Below are positions 55,760 through 64,000 of a stretch of DNA of 64,000 nucleotides, piece after piece. The translations under genes and the position numbers were made by a program. Source of the DNA: BRH-c54 sp965284565 (GTDB lineage: Bacteria > Bacteroidota > Bacteroidia > Flavobacteriales_E > Vicingaceae); NCBI GenBank assembly GCA_965284565.1, contig OZ260100.1, forward strand, positions 1,116,001 through 1,180,000, given 5' to 3'. The notes below the pieces were generated by a model that saw only the letters and a program-made list of their open reading frames with translations, did no database searches and was not told the DNA's origin. Position 1 is the stretch's first letter; each line of letters opens with the position of its first letter.

Positions 55760-55891
55760 GCCCAACAATAGCTATAAGTAATTGGGGTTTAGGTGTCTAA
55801 CCGAAAATTAAAAAATTAATTAAAGGTCTGTGCCAAACTGAAAAGTAAGAGCAAAAAATCGCCACCTGCGTATAGCTGAGAACCGTTAAAC
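55760..55891 (+). other. attC-like site at the right end of the 48-56 kb array
   Basis: Left core GCCCAAC, then AGCTATA..AGGTG facing CACCTGCGTATAGCT, then right core CCG/TTAAAC. The GTT of the right core contains the stop codon (TTA on this strand) of the next gene. Confidence 0.55.
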
Positions 55892-56560
55892 CCTCATTCC
55901 CTCCACAACAAAAACTCTATTTAAGCTTTCTATTTTATGGGTAGTAATGGTAGATTCTTTAAAAACGGTAGTAAGTAGTTGTTCTATCTTTTTAATTTGT
56001 TGTTTGGTTTCAAAATCGAAACTCACAAAGTTAAAAATAACAACACCATTTGGGGTTAGTCGTTTTTTAATGTTATCAAAAAACACTAGAGAAATAAAAC
56101 GTTCAGGAACCATTACGTCTTTAAAAATATCTATAGCAATTAAATCGTATGTTTCGGTAGTGTTAGAAACAAAAACAAAAGCATCCTCATTAATAATGGT
56201 AAGATTAGGGTAATCTCCTAGCTTAAAATACTTTTTGCCAAGTCTAATTACTTCTTTGTCAATTTCTACTACGGTAGTAGATATGTTTAAGCCCAACTCC
56301 TTGTATAAAATAGAAGGAATACTGCCAGCACCACCACCTAAAAGTAAGCATGAAGAAAAATTTCTTTCTTTTAGCCTAATAATTTTAAACGCTTTTTGAA
56401 AAACTCGGTGCAAACTTCCAAAAGAATAGTTAGCATTTTGAGTGTTAAGCACATATTTTCCATCCTGAATGGCAACAATTAGTTTGTCGTTATGTAGTGA
56501 AGAACTCTCCTCAACCACAAAGCGAACAATATAGCTTAAATATTTGTGTAGAGCTTTCAA
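55886..56560 (-). CDS. Spermidine-synthase-like methyltransferase-fold protein
   Basis: The 224-aa protein has a Rossmann fold with the dinucleotide-like loop LLLGGGAGSIPSILY, the acidic VEIDKEVIRLGKKYF and YDLIAIDIFKDVMVP, as in spermidine synthase and its relatives. The N-terminal beta-hairpin domain is short, so polyamine synthesis is not assured; it may be a SpeE-like enzyme with another substrate. The C-terminus ends at the cassette junction, and the stop TAA is retained. Confidence 0.8.
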   Translation of the reverse strand: MKALHKYLSYIVRFVVEESSSLHNDKLIVAIQDGKYVLNTQNANYSFGSLHRVFQKAFKIIRLKERNFSSCLLLGGGAGSIPSILYKELGLNISTTVVEIDKEVIRLGKKYFKLGDYPNLTIINEDAFVFVSNTTETYDLIAIDIFKDVMVPERFISLVFFDNIKKRLTPNGVVIFNFVSFDFETKQQIKKIEQLLTTVFKESTITTHKIESLNRVFVVEGMRV

Positions 56561-56726
56561 ATTATTGGGATAATAAGTGGCTATTCATAGAACTGGGAGG
56601 CTGAACTATAATGTTCGAGTTCGAGGCTTTCGCAGTTTTGAAAATCAGGAGTTTACTGTTGTAAATGACTGGTTTTTAAAACAAGAATAACGAAGAAATC
56701 GGTCATTATAGACAGACTCTATTTCG

Positions 56727-56800
56727 TGGAGAAGATGGGATTCGAACCCACGACCTCTTGACTGCCAGTCAAGCGCTCTAGCCAACTGAGCTACATCCCC
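56727..56800 (-). tRNA. tRNA-Ala(GGC)
   Basis: The minus strand reads GGGGATGTAGCTCAGTTGG and folds into a full cloverleaf of 74 nt. The anticodon loop is CTGGCAG, giving anticodon GGC (alanine, codon GCC). The G3-U70 pair that identifies alanine tRNA is present. The T arm is GTGGG-TTCGAAT-CCCAT. No CCA is encoded. Confidence 0.93.
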
Positions 56801-56880
56801 AAACGATGGCAAATATCGTTTATTTTTTTTAATAAATGTTAAAGATGATTAAAATCAGTTTCTATAAGATTAATTATTTG

Positions 56881-56888
56881 TAATTTTG
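56881..56888 (+). promoter_or_regulatory. -7 promoter motif of the metal-efflux operon
   Basis: TAATTTTG fits TAnnTTTG and lies four bases before the ATG at 56893. Confidence 0.5.
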
Positions 56889-56892
56889 ACAC

Positions 56893-57303
56893 ATGCTTAG
56901 AAAGGTAATATCTATTTTGTTAGTGTTTGTTGTAATTTTTACAACATCTGGGTTTACTATTTCTTCACATATATGTAAAGGTAAAAAAGTAGAAACGGTT
57001 GTTGGCTTTAGAAAATTAGATGTTTCCTGCGGAATGGAAGAAGCTAAAAAAGAGAAGAACTGTTCAAATGAGAACAACTTTAACTCTAATTGTTGTCAAA
57101 ATGAGTTTCAAACTTTTTTAATGATAGAAGATTATGTGCAACAGGTGGTTGAACTAAACGTTTCTCAAAGCTTTATTGTTCTTCTTTTTGTAACCATGGA
57201 TTTAAATTTGGAGACTGGTTTTAAAAACTTGGTCTATAATGTTTATTTACCACCTCCCATACAAAAAGACATTCCCGTGCTTTTTCAGTCTTTCTTAATT
57301 TGA
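56893..57303 (+). CDS. HYC_CC_PP-type metal-cluster protein
   Basis: The 136-aa exported protein has a signal peptide (to about residue 24) and three signature spots: SHIC after the signal, a CC pair (NCCQNE) near residue 67, and the PPP motif (YLPPPIQ) near the end, as in the small Bacteroidota HYC_CC_PP family found beside heavy-metal efflux genes. It probably binds or reports copper/silver in the envelope. Cluster head of a cusA-tolC-cusB set. Confidence 0.8.
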   Translation: MLRKVISILLVFVVIFTTSGFTISSHICKGKKVETVVGFRKLDVSCGMEEAKKEKNCSNENNFNSNCCQNEFQTFLMIEDYVQQVVELNVSQSFIVLLFVTMDLNLETGFKNLVYNVYLPPPIQKDIPVLFQSFLI

Positions 57304-57311
57304 TTTTTGTG

Positions 57312-57330
57312 TCCCCGATAACTATCGGGA
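57312..57330. repeat. Short palindrome of the CCCGATA..TATCGGG type
   Basis: CCCGATA-AC-TATCGGG between the small metal protein and CusA. It has no T run, so it is more likely a dispersed palindrome than a terminator. Confidence 0.5.
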
Positions 57331-57424
57331 ATAGGATGCGTGATATTTTTTAGTATCATCTGCATTTTTTGTGCGTTAAATCTTTTTGCACAATTACTTA
57401 TTTCACACTCAATTCATTAAGATT

Positions 57425-60400
57425 ATGTTAAATAAAGCAATAAAATATTTTCTTCAAAATAAGTTGGTTACGCTTATTGTTTTGCTGGTTTTTATAACTT
57501 GGGGAGTTATTACAGCTCCTTTTGGTTGGCAAGTTGGAGCATTGCCTTCAGATCCAGTTCCTGTGGATGCTATTCCTGATATTGGTGAAAATCAACAAAT
57601 AGTTTTTACACAATGGCAAGGTCGCTCTCCACAAGATATTGAAGATCAAATTTCTTATCCCTTAACAACTTACTTGTTAGGAATTCCAGGTGTTAAATCT
57701 ATTCGAAGCACTTCTGTTTTCGGTTTTTCTAGCATTTTTATCATTTTTTCTGAAGACATAGAATTTTACTGGTCTCGTTCAAGAATTCTTGAAAAACTAA
57801 GTTCACTTCCTTCAGGATTACTCCCTGATGGTGTTCAACCGGCTCTTGGTCCTGATGCAACCGCTTTAGGTCAAGTGTATTGGTACACCATTGAGGGTAG
57901 AGATAAGAACGGGAATCCAACAGGAGGTTGGGATTTACATGAAATACGAACAGTTCAGGATTTTTATGTAAAATATGGATTAAATGCTACAGAAGGAGTT
58001 TCTGAAGTTGCTTCTATTGGTGGATTTGTACAGGAATACCAAATTGATGTTAATCCGGATGCCCTAAAAGCTTATAATATACCGTTGTATAAAGTAATGC
58101 AAGCCGTTCAAAAATCTAATCGTGATGTTGGAGCAAAAACCATTGAGATAAACCAAGCAGAATATTTAGTACGAGGATTGGGTTACATCAAAAAAGTTGC
58201 TGATGTAGAAAAAGCAGTTGTAGCTGTTCAGGAAAATGTACCCATAAGAATAAAAGATATAGGTGTTGTTAGTTTAGGACCTGCTACTCGAAGAGGATTA
58301 CTAGACAAAGGCGGAACAGAGGTTGTAGGAGGTGTTGTAGTGGCTCGTTATGGAGCTAATCCGTTGCATGTAATTAACAATGTAAAAGATAAAATAAAAG
58401 AAATAAGCCCCGGATTGCCTAAAAAAATACTTGCTAATGGAATTGAAAGTCAATTAACAATAGTTCCATTTTATGATCGTTCGGGTTTGATTTATGAAAC
58501 ACTAGGTACTCTTGAGGAAGCGTTGTCGCTTCAAATTTTAATAGTTATTTTAGTTGTTATCGTAATGGTGTATAACCTACGAGCTTCATTTCTAATTTCC
58601 AGCTTATTGCCAATTGCAATACTTATGGTGTTTATTGCAATGCGTTATTTTGGTGTTGATGCCAACATTGTGGCTTTATCAGGTATTGCTATTGCTATAG
58701 GTACTATGGTAGATTTAGGAATAATTCTCTCGGAAAATATTATTAAACACATTGACGAAGCTCCTGCGGGACAAAAGCTAATGGATACCGTTTATAATGG
58801 AGCTTCAGAGGTTAGTTCAGCTATTTTAACGGCTGTTTCTACCACCATTGTGAGCTTTATTCCGGTGTTTACCATGCAAGCAGCAGAAGGAAAACTATTT
58901 GGACCTTTAGCTTTCACGAAAACATTTGCCCTTATTGCCGCTCTTATTGTTGCTTTATTTATCCTTCCGATGTTAGCTCATTGGTTTTTTGGTGCAAAAA
59001 TTAAAAGTAAAAAAATTCAGAAAGGAATTAATATTGGATTAATTCCTGTTGCAATAGCTTGTTTTTTTCTGGGTCAGTTTTGGGCAGGAACGATTTTATT
59101 TGCTTTCGGAATAACAGGAATTTTAAAGGAAGTTAGAGATAAAAAGTTAGCTAAAATAAGTACGGATTCGGAAAAGAATACTGAAAAACAAAACAAGCTT
59201 AAAAAAACAGCAAATTGGTTATTAAATAATTCAGAAATAATTATTGTAGTTGTGGGAGTTATATGGCTTTTAGCCAAATATTGGCTTCCTTTAGGAGCAG
59301 GCAAAAGCCTTATGTTAAATGTAGTTTTTGTGGCACTGTTGGTAGGGTTTATTTTAGGGTTATTTTCGCTATTGGAATATTACTATAAATCTATTTTAAA
59401 GTGGTGTTTAGATCATAAAAAAACCTTTCTTTTTATTCCTTCTTTTTTAATTTTTCTTGGAGTTGTAATATGGTTTGGATTCAGTGCTGTTTTTGGTTTT
59501 GTGTCTAAAGGTTTTGATGGAGTACATGTAGATATTAGAACAACAAGTGTTTGGCAAGGGCTAGAAAAAACTTTTCCGGGAATGGGAAAAGAATTTATGC
59601 CCTCACTCAACGAAGGCAGCTTTTTGCTAATGCCTACATCTATGCCTCACTCGGGAATAGAATACAATAAAAACACTTTAGCTCAATTAGACATGTTATT
59701 GACTAATATTCCTGAAGTAGATATGGCTGTGGGAAAACTAGGAAGGGTAGAATCTGCATTAGATCCGGCTCCAATTTCTATGTACGAAAATGTCATTAAT
59801 TATCATCCGGAATACATGCTTAATGAGAAAGGACATCGAGTTCGTTTTAAAGTAGATAAAAACAATCGTTTTATACTTAATAATGGAGATACGCTTTCTA
59901 ATGAGGAAGCGTTATTAAGAGGAGTAAACAGCCAAGTTTTAATACCTGATGATAATGGAAGTTATTTTCGTAATTGGCGATCACACATACAGTCACCAGA
60001 TGATATTTGGGATGAAATTGTTAAAGTAAGCAAAATACCGGGATTAACTTCTGCACCAAAATTACAACCCATAGAAACACGATTGGTAATGCTCCAAACA
60101 GGAATGCGAGCTCCTATGGGAATAAAAGTATATGGACCAGATTTAAAATCTATTGAAGCGTTTGGAATGCAGTTAGAAGAAATTTTGAAAAATGTGCCAA
60201 GTGTTAAATCTGAAGCGGTATTTGCTGACCGAATAGTTGGCAAGCCTTACTTACACCTTAATATCAACAGAGAAGAAATTGCCAGATATGGATTGAGCAT
60301 AGAAGATGTTCAACAAACTATTGAAACTGCTATTGGTGGAATGAAGATTACAACAACGGTTGAAGGTCGAGAGCGTTTTCCTGTTAGAGTTCGTTACCCT

Positions 60401-61291
60401 AGAGAGCTTCGTGATAATCCGGAAGCATTGGGAAGTATTTTAATGTCAACTCCTACAGGAGCACAAATACCGCTTTCTCAACTTGTTGATTTTGAATATG
60501 TGCGTGGTCCACAAGCAATTAAAAGTGAAGAAACTTTTTTGGTGGGCTATGTGTTATTTGATAAAAAAGAAAGTTTTTCGGAAGTGGGAGTAGTTAATGA
60601 TGCTCAACAAATGATACAAGATAAAATTGATGTCGGAGAATTGATAGTTCCTGCGGGGATTAGTTATAAATTCTCAGGAAGTTATGAAAATCAGGTGCGA
60701 GCTGAAAAACGTCTAGCTATTATTGTTCCTTTAGTTTTAATGATAGTCTTTCTCATTCTTTATTTTCAATTCAAATCAATTGCAACCTCGTTAATGGTAT
60801 TTACCGGAATAGCAATGGCATTTAGTGGAGGTTTTTTTGTGTTGTGGCTTTATGGGCAGCCATGGTTTATAGATGTCACCATTTTTGGAACAAATATGAG
60901 AGACTTGTTTCAAGTACATACGATTAATTTAAGCGTAGCTGTTTGGGTCGGCTTTATTGCTCTTTTTGGATTAGCAACCGATGATGGAGTATTAATGGCT
61001 ACTTATTTAGATCAAAGTTTTGAAAAAAATAAAACAGATACACTCAAAGGAATAAGAATGGCGATTGTAGAAGCCGGGCAACGAAGAATTAAACCAGCAA
61101 TAATGACATCTGCTACAACTATTATTGCGTTGCTGCCAATTCTTACTTCATCAGGTCGTGGATCAGATATTATGATTCCTATGGCAATACCTGCTTTTGG
61201 AGGGATGGTTTTTGCGGCAATAACCTACTTTGTTGTACCCGTGTTGTACGCCATTAGAGAAGAAAGAAAATTAAAAAATATAAATCGATGA
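57425..61291 (+). CDS. cusA: CusA/CzcA-family heavy-metal RND efflux pump
   Basis: The 1288-aa inner-membrane pump carries monovalent (Cu, Ag) or divalent metals out through a TolC channel. The expected start is MLNKAIKYFLQNKLVTLIVLLV at the ATG 57425; the frame opens 13 codons earlier. Visible hallmarks are PVPVDAIPDIGENQQIVFTQWQGRSPQDIE, the NxxGATxGD-region membrane helices, a periplasmic HRVRF..GTAI-like region and a late GLATDDGVLMATYLDQ with the acidic DD of the proton relay. A membrane insertion (about 530-600) makes it longer than E. coli CusA. It lies 122 bp after the metal-cluster gene. Confidence 0.92.
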   Translation: MLNKAIKYFLQNKLVTLIVLLVFITWGVITAPFGWQVGALPSDPVPVDAIPDIGENQQIVFTQWQGRSPQDIEDQISYPLTTYLLGIPGVKSIRSTSVFGFSSIFIIFSEDIEFYWSRSRILEKLSSLPSGLLPDGVQPALGPDATALGQVYWYTIEGRDKNGNPTGGWDLHEIRTVQDFYVKYGLNATEGVSEVASIGGFVQEYQIDVNPDALKAYNIPLYKVMQAVQKSNRDVGAKTIEINQAEYLVRGLGYIKKVADVEKAVVAVQENVPIRIKDIGVVSLGPATRRGLLDKGGTEVVGGVVVARYGANPLHVINNVKDKIKEISPGLPKKILANGIESQLTIVPFYDRSGLIYETLGTLEEALSLQILIVILVVIVMVYNLRASFLISSLLPIAILMVFIAMRYFGVDANIVALSGIAIAIGTMVDLGIILSENIIKHIDEAPAGQKLMDTVYNGASEVSSAILTAVSTTIVSFIPVFTMQAAEGKLFGPLAFTKTFALIAALIVALFILPMLAHWFFGAKIKSKKIQKGINIGLIPVAIACFFLGQFWAGTILFAFGITGILKEVRDKKLAKISTDSEKNTEKQNKLKKTANWLLNNSEIIIVVVGVIWLLAKYWLPLGAGKSLMLNVVFVALLVGFILGLFSLLEYYYKSILKWCLDHKKTFLFIPSFLIFLGVVIWFGFSAVFGFVSKGFDGVHVDIRTTSVWQGLEKTFPGMGKEFMPSLNEGSFLLMPTSMPHSGIEYNKNTLAQLDMLLTNIPEVDMAVGKLGRVESALDPAPISMYENVINYHPEYMLNEKGHRVRFKVDKNNRFILNNGDTLSNEEALLRGVNSQVLIPDDNGSYFRNWRSHIQSPDDIWDEIVKVSKIPGLTSAPKLQPIETRLVMLQTGMRAPMGIKVYGPDLKSIEAFGMQLEEILKNVPSVKSEAVFADRIVGKPYLHLNINREEIARYGLSIEDVQQTIETAIGGMKITTTVEGRERFPVRVRYPRELRDNPEALGSILMSTPTGAQIPLSQLVDFEYVRGPQAIKSEETFLVGYVLFDKKESFSEVGVVNDAQQMIQDKIDVGELIVPAGISYKFSGSYENQVRAEKRLAIIVPLVLMIVFLILYFQFKSIATSLMVFTGIAMAFSGGFFVLWLYGQPWFIDVTIFGTNMRDLFQVHTINLSVAVWVGFIALFGLATDDGVLMATYLDQSFEKNKTDTLKGIRMAIVEAGQRRIKPAIMTSATTIIALLPILTSSGRGSDIMIPMAIPAFGGMVFAAITYFVVPVLYAIREERKLKNINR

Positions 61292-61378
61292 AACGACCAT
61301 GAGTAAAAGTTCCTCACTCGGTGGAAAAATTATAAAGGGAGTTACATCTGACCGATTTAATAAAATAAATATAAACAG

Positions 61379-62611
61379 ATGAAACGGATAATTATTAGCA
61401 TATTTATAGGATGGATTGGATGTGGAATAGCATTTACTCAATCCCTAGATGATTATTTTAAAATAGCATCAGAAAACAACCCTGAACTTAAAGCCAAACA
61501 CAAAGAGTTTGAAGCGGCTTTGCAAAGAGTGTCACAAGTGAATACTTTGCCTGATCCTACGTTTTCTTTTGGATATTTTATTTCTCCGGTTGAAACACGT
61601 GTTGGACCTCAACAGGCAAGGTTTTCTCTTACACAAATGTTTCCTTGGTTTGGAGCTTTAAAAGCACAAGGTGATGCTGCTGCATTAATGGCTGAAGCAA
61701 AATTTCAACTTTTTATGGATGCTCGGAATAAATTATATTTTAAGGTAGCTGCTGCTTTTTATCCTTTGTATGAATTAAATGATTGGATAAAAATTGAAAC
61801 CGAAAACATCAGTATTCTTGAATCATATAAAACCATTACAACCAAAAAGTTTGAAAACGGAAATGGATCTATGGTAGATGTTTTACGGGTAGATATTATG
61901 TTGAAAGATGCACAAACTAATTTGAAAATTTTAAAAGAGAAAGAAAAACCACTTATAACTATTTTCAATAAATTACTTAACCGACCGGAAAATGAACCTG
62001 TAGTAATGGTAGATTCTTTAAAAACAGAAAACCTCCCGGAGAATTTCCGTAAAGACTCTTTGCTTGCTGTCAATCCAACTTTAAAAGCATTGGATTTAAA
62101 ATTGGAAGCAACTAAAGCTTCAGAATTAGCAGCAAGTAAACAAGGTCTGCCAAAATTTGGAATTGGGTTGGATTATGTAATGGTGGGTAAACGCAGTGAT
62201 GTAACCATGCCTGATAATGGTAAAGATGTAATAATGCCAATGGTTACAATGACTATTCCTATTTTTAGAGGGAAGTACAACGCTTCGGTAAAAGAAGCCC
62301 AATTGATGCAGGAAAGTTATGCGTATCAAAAAGAAGAAATGACGAATAACCTACTATCTAATTATGAAATGGTATGGTTTGAAACTCAACAACAGGAGCA
62401 GCTTTTAGCACTTTATGAACAGCAAATACAAACAGCAGAACAATCGTTGAGTTTGCTTTTTACTTCGTATGGAAACTCAGGTAAGGAGTTCGAAGAAGTA
62501 TTGAGAATGCAGCAACAATTATTGAAATACCAGAAAATGAGAGCCACAGCTTTGACTCAATATCAAATTGCTGTAGCAAAAATCAATTATATAACGTCAA
62601 AAACTTATTAA
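61379..62611 (+). CDS. TolC-family outer-membrane efflux protein
   Basis: The 410-aa protein has a signal peptide ending AFTQ and the OEP helical pattern in two related halves (ELKAKHKEFEAALQRVSQVNTLPDPTFSFGYF, LQQQEQLLALYEQQIQTAEQSLSLLFTSYGNS). It would form the trimeric outer-membrane channel of the pump. Two bases, not overlapping, separate it from cusB. Confidence 0.88.
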   Translation: MKRIIISIFIGWIGCGIAFTQSLDDYFKIASENNPELKAKHKEFEAALQRVSQVNTLPDPTFSFGYFISPVETRVGPQQARFSLTQMFPWFGALKAQGDAAALMAEAKFQLFMDARNKLYFKVAAAFYPLYELNDWIKIETENISILESYKTITTKKFENGNGSMVDVLRVDIMLKDAQTNLKILKEKEKPLITIFNKLLNRPENEPVVMVDSLKTENLPENFRKDSLLAVNPTLKALDLKLEATKASELAASKQGLPKFGIGLDYVMVGKRSDVTMPDNGKDVIMPMVTMTIPIFRGKYNASVKEAQLMQESYAYQKEEMTNNLLSNYEMVWFETQQQEQLLALYEQQIQTAEQSLSLLFTSYGNSGKEFEEVLRMQQQLLKYQKMRATALTQYQIAVAKINYITSKTY

Positions 62612-62612
62612 A

Positions 62613-64000
62613 ATGGGAACAATAGATAAAAAAACAGTAGTAATAGCCGCAGCTACTTTGGTAGTAGGACTGTTAATAGGTTGGTTCATTTTTGGAGGAC
62701 AGAAAAACACTCCTAAAGACGAACATCAACATACTACCCAAATAGCAGGAGAAACCATTTGGACCTGCTCCATGCATCCCCAAATTCGAAAAAACGAACC
62801 GGGCGATTGTCCTATTTGTGGTATGGATTTAATTCCTCTCGAAAATGACCAAGATAGTGAAGTTGATCCGATGGCAATTAGCATGTCGCCAACTGCTATG
62901 CAATTAGCTAATGTGAGTACTGCTCTTGTAGGAAAGATGAAACCTGTAAAACAAGTTCGGTTAAATGGTAAAGTACAAGTTGATGAGCGTTTAGTATATT
63001 CACAATCATCCCATATTCCAGGCAGGGTAGAAAAGTTGATGGTGAATTTTACTGGTGAATTTGTAAACAAAGGACAAACCATAGCAAGTGTTTATTCGCC
63101 TGAATTGGTTATGGCTCAAGAAGAATTATTTGAAGCTCAAAAAATGATGGAAAATCAGCCGCAACTTTTTAATGCAGCTAAAGAAAAATTGAAAAATTGG
63201 AAACTTTCAGACAATCAAATTGAAGGGATATTAAAGAAGGGTAAAATACAGGAAGAGTTTCCAATACAAGCAGATGTATCTGGTTATGTTACCAAAAAAA
63301 CAATCAATCTGGGTGATTATGTTCGCAAAGGAGAAACACTATATGAAATCGCTAATCTTTCAAAAGTATGGGTGTTGTTTGATGTGTATGAATCAGACAT
63401 GACATGGATAAAAAAAGGAGATAACATTAAGTTTACAGTTCCTTCGCTTCCGGGAGAAAGTTTTGAAGCTTATATTACCTACCTCGATCCGGTAATAGAC
63501 CCTAAAACAAGAGTTGCAAAAGCACGAATAGAATATAACAATACTACTGAAAAGTTAAAGCCGGAAATGTTTGTTTCAGGGGTGGTTGAAGCAAAATTAA
63601 CCAATAAGTCGAATTCGCTAGTTGTGCCAAAGACGGCCGTGATGTGGACGGGAAAACGTTCGGTGGTTTACGTTAAAAATACCAATGCTAAAGGGGTAAG
63701 TTTTATAATGCGTGATGTAACACTTGGGGCAGCATTGGGAGACAGCTATATTATTAAAGAAGGGTTGGAAGAAGGCGAAGAAATTGCCATTAATGGAACA
63801 TTTAGTATAGATGCCGCAGCTCAATTAGTAGGAAAACCAAGTATGATGAATCCAGAAGGAGGTGTTGCAATGACAGGACACAACCACGGAGAAACGAAAA
63901 TGGAAGATAGTAAAGCTCCAGCTAAACAAAAAGATGTAAAGCCAAGCAAACCCATCTCTATCAGTAAGGAAGCAAAAAAAGCACTTCAACCTGTTTATGT
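62613..64000 (+). CDS. cusB: CusB-type periplasmic adaptor of the metal pump (3' end outside window)
   Basis: An open frame from the ATG at 62613 runs off the window; 462 residues are visible. After an N-terminal helix (7-28) comes a heavy-metal-binding YHMD-type domain WTCSMHPQIRKNEPGDCPICGMDLIPLE (about 50-78), then the membrane-fusion barrel and lipoyl domains with IPGRVEKLMVNFTGEFVNKGQTIASVYSPELV and VSGYVTKKTINLGDYVRKGETLYEIANLSKVWVLFDVYESD. The histidine-rich segment TGHNHGE near 430 may also bind metal. It completes the pump operon. Confidence 0.88.
   Translation, partial: MGTIDKKTVVIAAATLVVGLLIGWFIFGGQKNTPKDEHQHTTQIAGETIWTCSMHPQIRKNEPGDCPICGMDLIPLENDQDSEVDPMAISMSPTAMQLANVSTALVGKMKPVKQVRLNGKVQVDERLVYSQSSHIPGRVEKLMVNFTGEFVNKGQTIASVYSPELVMAQEELFEAQKMMENQPQLFNAAKEKLKNWKLSDNQIEGILKKGKIQEEFPIQADVSGYVTKKTINLGDYVRKGETLYEIANLSKVWVLFDVYESDMTWIKKGDNIKFTVPSLPGESFEAYITYLDPVIDPKTRVAKARIEYNNTTEKLKPEMFVSGVVEAKLTNKSNSLVVPKTAVMWTGKRSVVYVKNTNAKGVSFIMRDVTLGAALGDSYIIKEGLEEGEEIAINGTFSIDAAAQLVGKPSMMNPEGGVAMTGHNHGETKMEDSKAPAKQKDVKPSKPISISKEAKKALQPVY

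Larger units (their letters stand above)
49435..55885 (+). mobile_element. Large (6.4-kb) integron-cassette-like unit carrying a four-gene methylase-helicase operon
   Basis: The unit begins at the G/TT of GTTGTGCGTCA (49434) and ends at the G/TT at 55885-55886, after an attC-like site whose left core GCCCAAC differs from the expected GCACAAC by one base. It is much larger than usual cassettes. The right junction coincides with the stop codon of the spermidine-synthase-like gene. Confidence 0.5.

Noticed and set aside
56561..56726. Possible mobile-element remnant between the spermidine-synthase-like gene and the tRNA
   Set aside because: The stretch has an unusual look (TTCGAGTTCGAGG) but no paired repeat, target duplication or reading frame could be shown.
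57312..57330. Palindrome as terminator between the metal-cluster gene and cusA
   Set aside because: No T run follows and the operon appears to continue.

Overview
The window looks like chromosomal DNA of a low-GC member of the Bacteroidota, most likely a flavobacterium-like organism. Start codons mostly lack a Shine-Dalgarno sequence, and many lie just downstream of the phylum's -7 promoter motif TAnnTTTG. Secreted proteins often have the mature end AQ or a lipobox. Two gene families (DUF6150-like and HYC_CC_PP-like) and several envelope proteins are typical of the phylum. No ribosomal RNA, CRISPR array, integrase or transposase gene was seen; one tRNA-Ala(GGC) is present.

Layout. 1-9.6 kb: a membrane-anchored protein of unknown function, a serine hydrolase, lipB, a TlpA-like lipoprotein, RNase R, and the lysine pair lysC-lysA. 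9.7-15.3 kb: a run of seven exported proteins of unknown function, including a paralogous pair and a small beta-barrel. 15.4-19.7 kb: a lipoprotein with a propeller-like C-terminal part and a LytS/LytTR two-component pair, followed by a 264-bp MITE-like element. 20-25.3 kb: an EamA permease, a TPR protein with secG, and an AsmA-like protein. 27-35.8 kb: a beta-helix lipoprotein, a PhoB/PhoR-type pair, photolyase, a SPOR protein, a SpoIIE-type phosphatase, an FAD oxidoreductase and a repeat protein. 37.3-47.9 kb: DsbD, rpiB, a MORN-repeat protein, and a very large PAS histidine kinase with its LytTR regulator. The kinase reading frame is cut by an in-frame TAA inside the ATPase domain. 55.9-64 kb: a spermidine-synthase-like protein, the tRNA, and a copper/silver-type efflux operon running off the end (metal-cluster protein, CusA, TolC, CusB).

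The most unusual content is a set of integron-cassette-like insertions. Three separate tail-to-tail gaps between core genes (25.3-27.0, 35.8-37.3 and 48.2-55.9 kb) hold accessory genes bounded by attC-like sites: imperfect hairpins starting with ...AAC and ending with GTT. In the clearest cases the 5' boundary of a unit is the reverse complement of the left core of its own attC, which is the diagnostic geometry of integron cassettes (10 of 10 bases for the unit at 48,240-49,434). Cargo includes a NucS-like nuclease, a VIT-family transporter, a GNAT acetyltransferase, an AlbA_2 protein, a small lipoprotein, and a 6.4-kb unit.

That 6.4-kb unit carries a tightly packed four-gene operon: a C5 cytosine methyltransferase with a long C-terminal extension, a ParB-like protein, a SNF2-family ATPase, and a NOV_C (DUF3883) nuclease-like protein. 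It resembles a restriction or phage-defence system but matches no named system I recognise. Its right boundary falls exactly on the stop codon of the neighbouring core gene. Functions are inferred from sequence motifs read by eye; no database search was possible.
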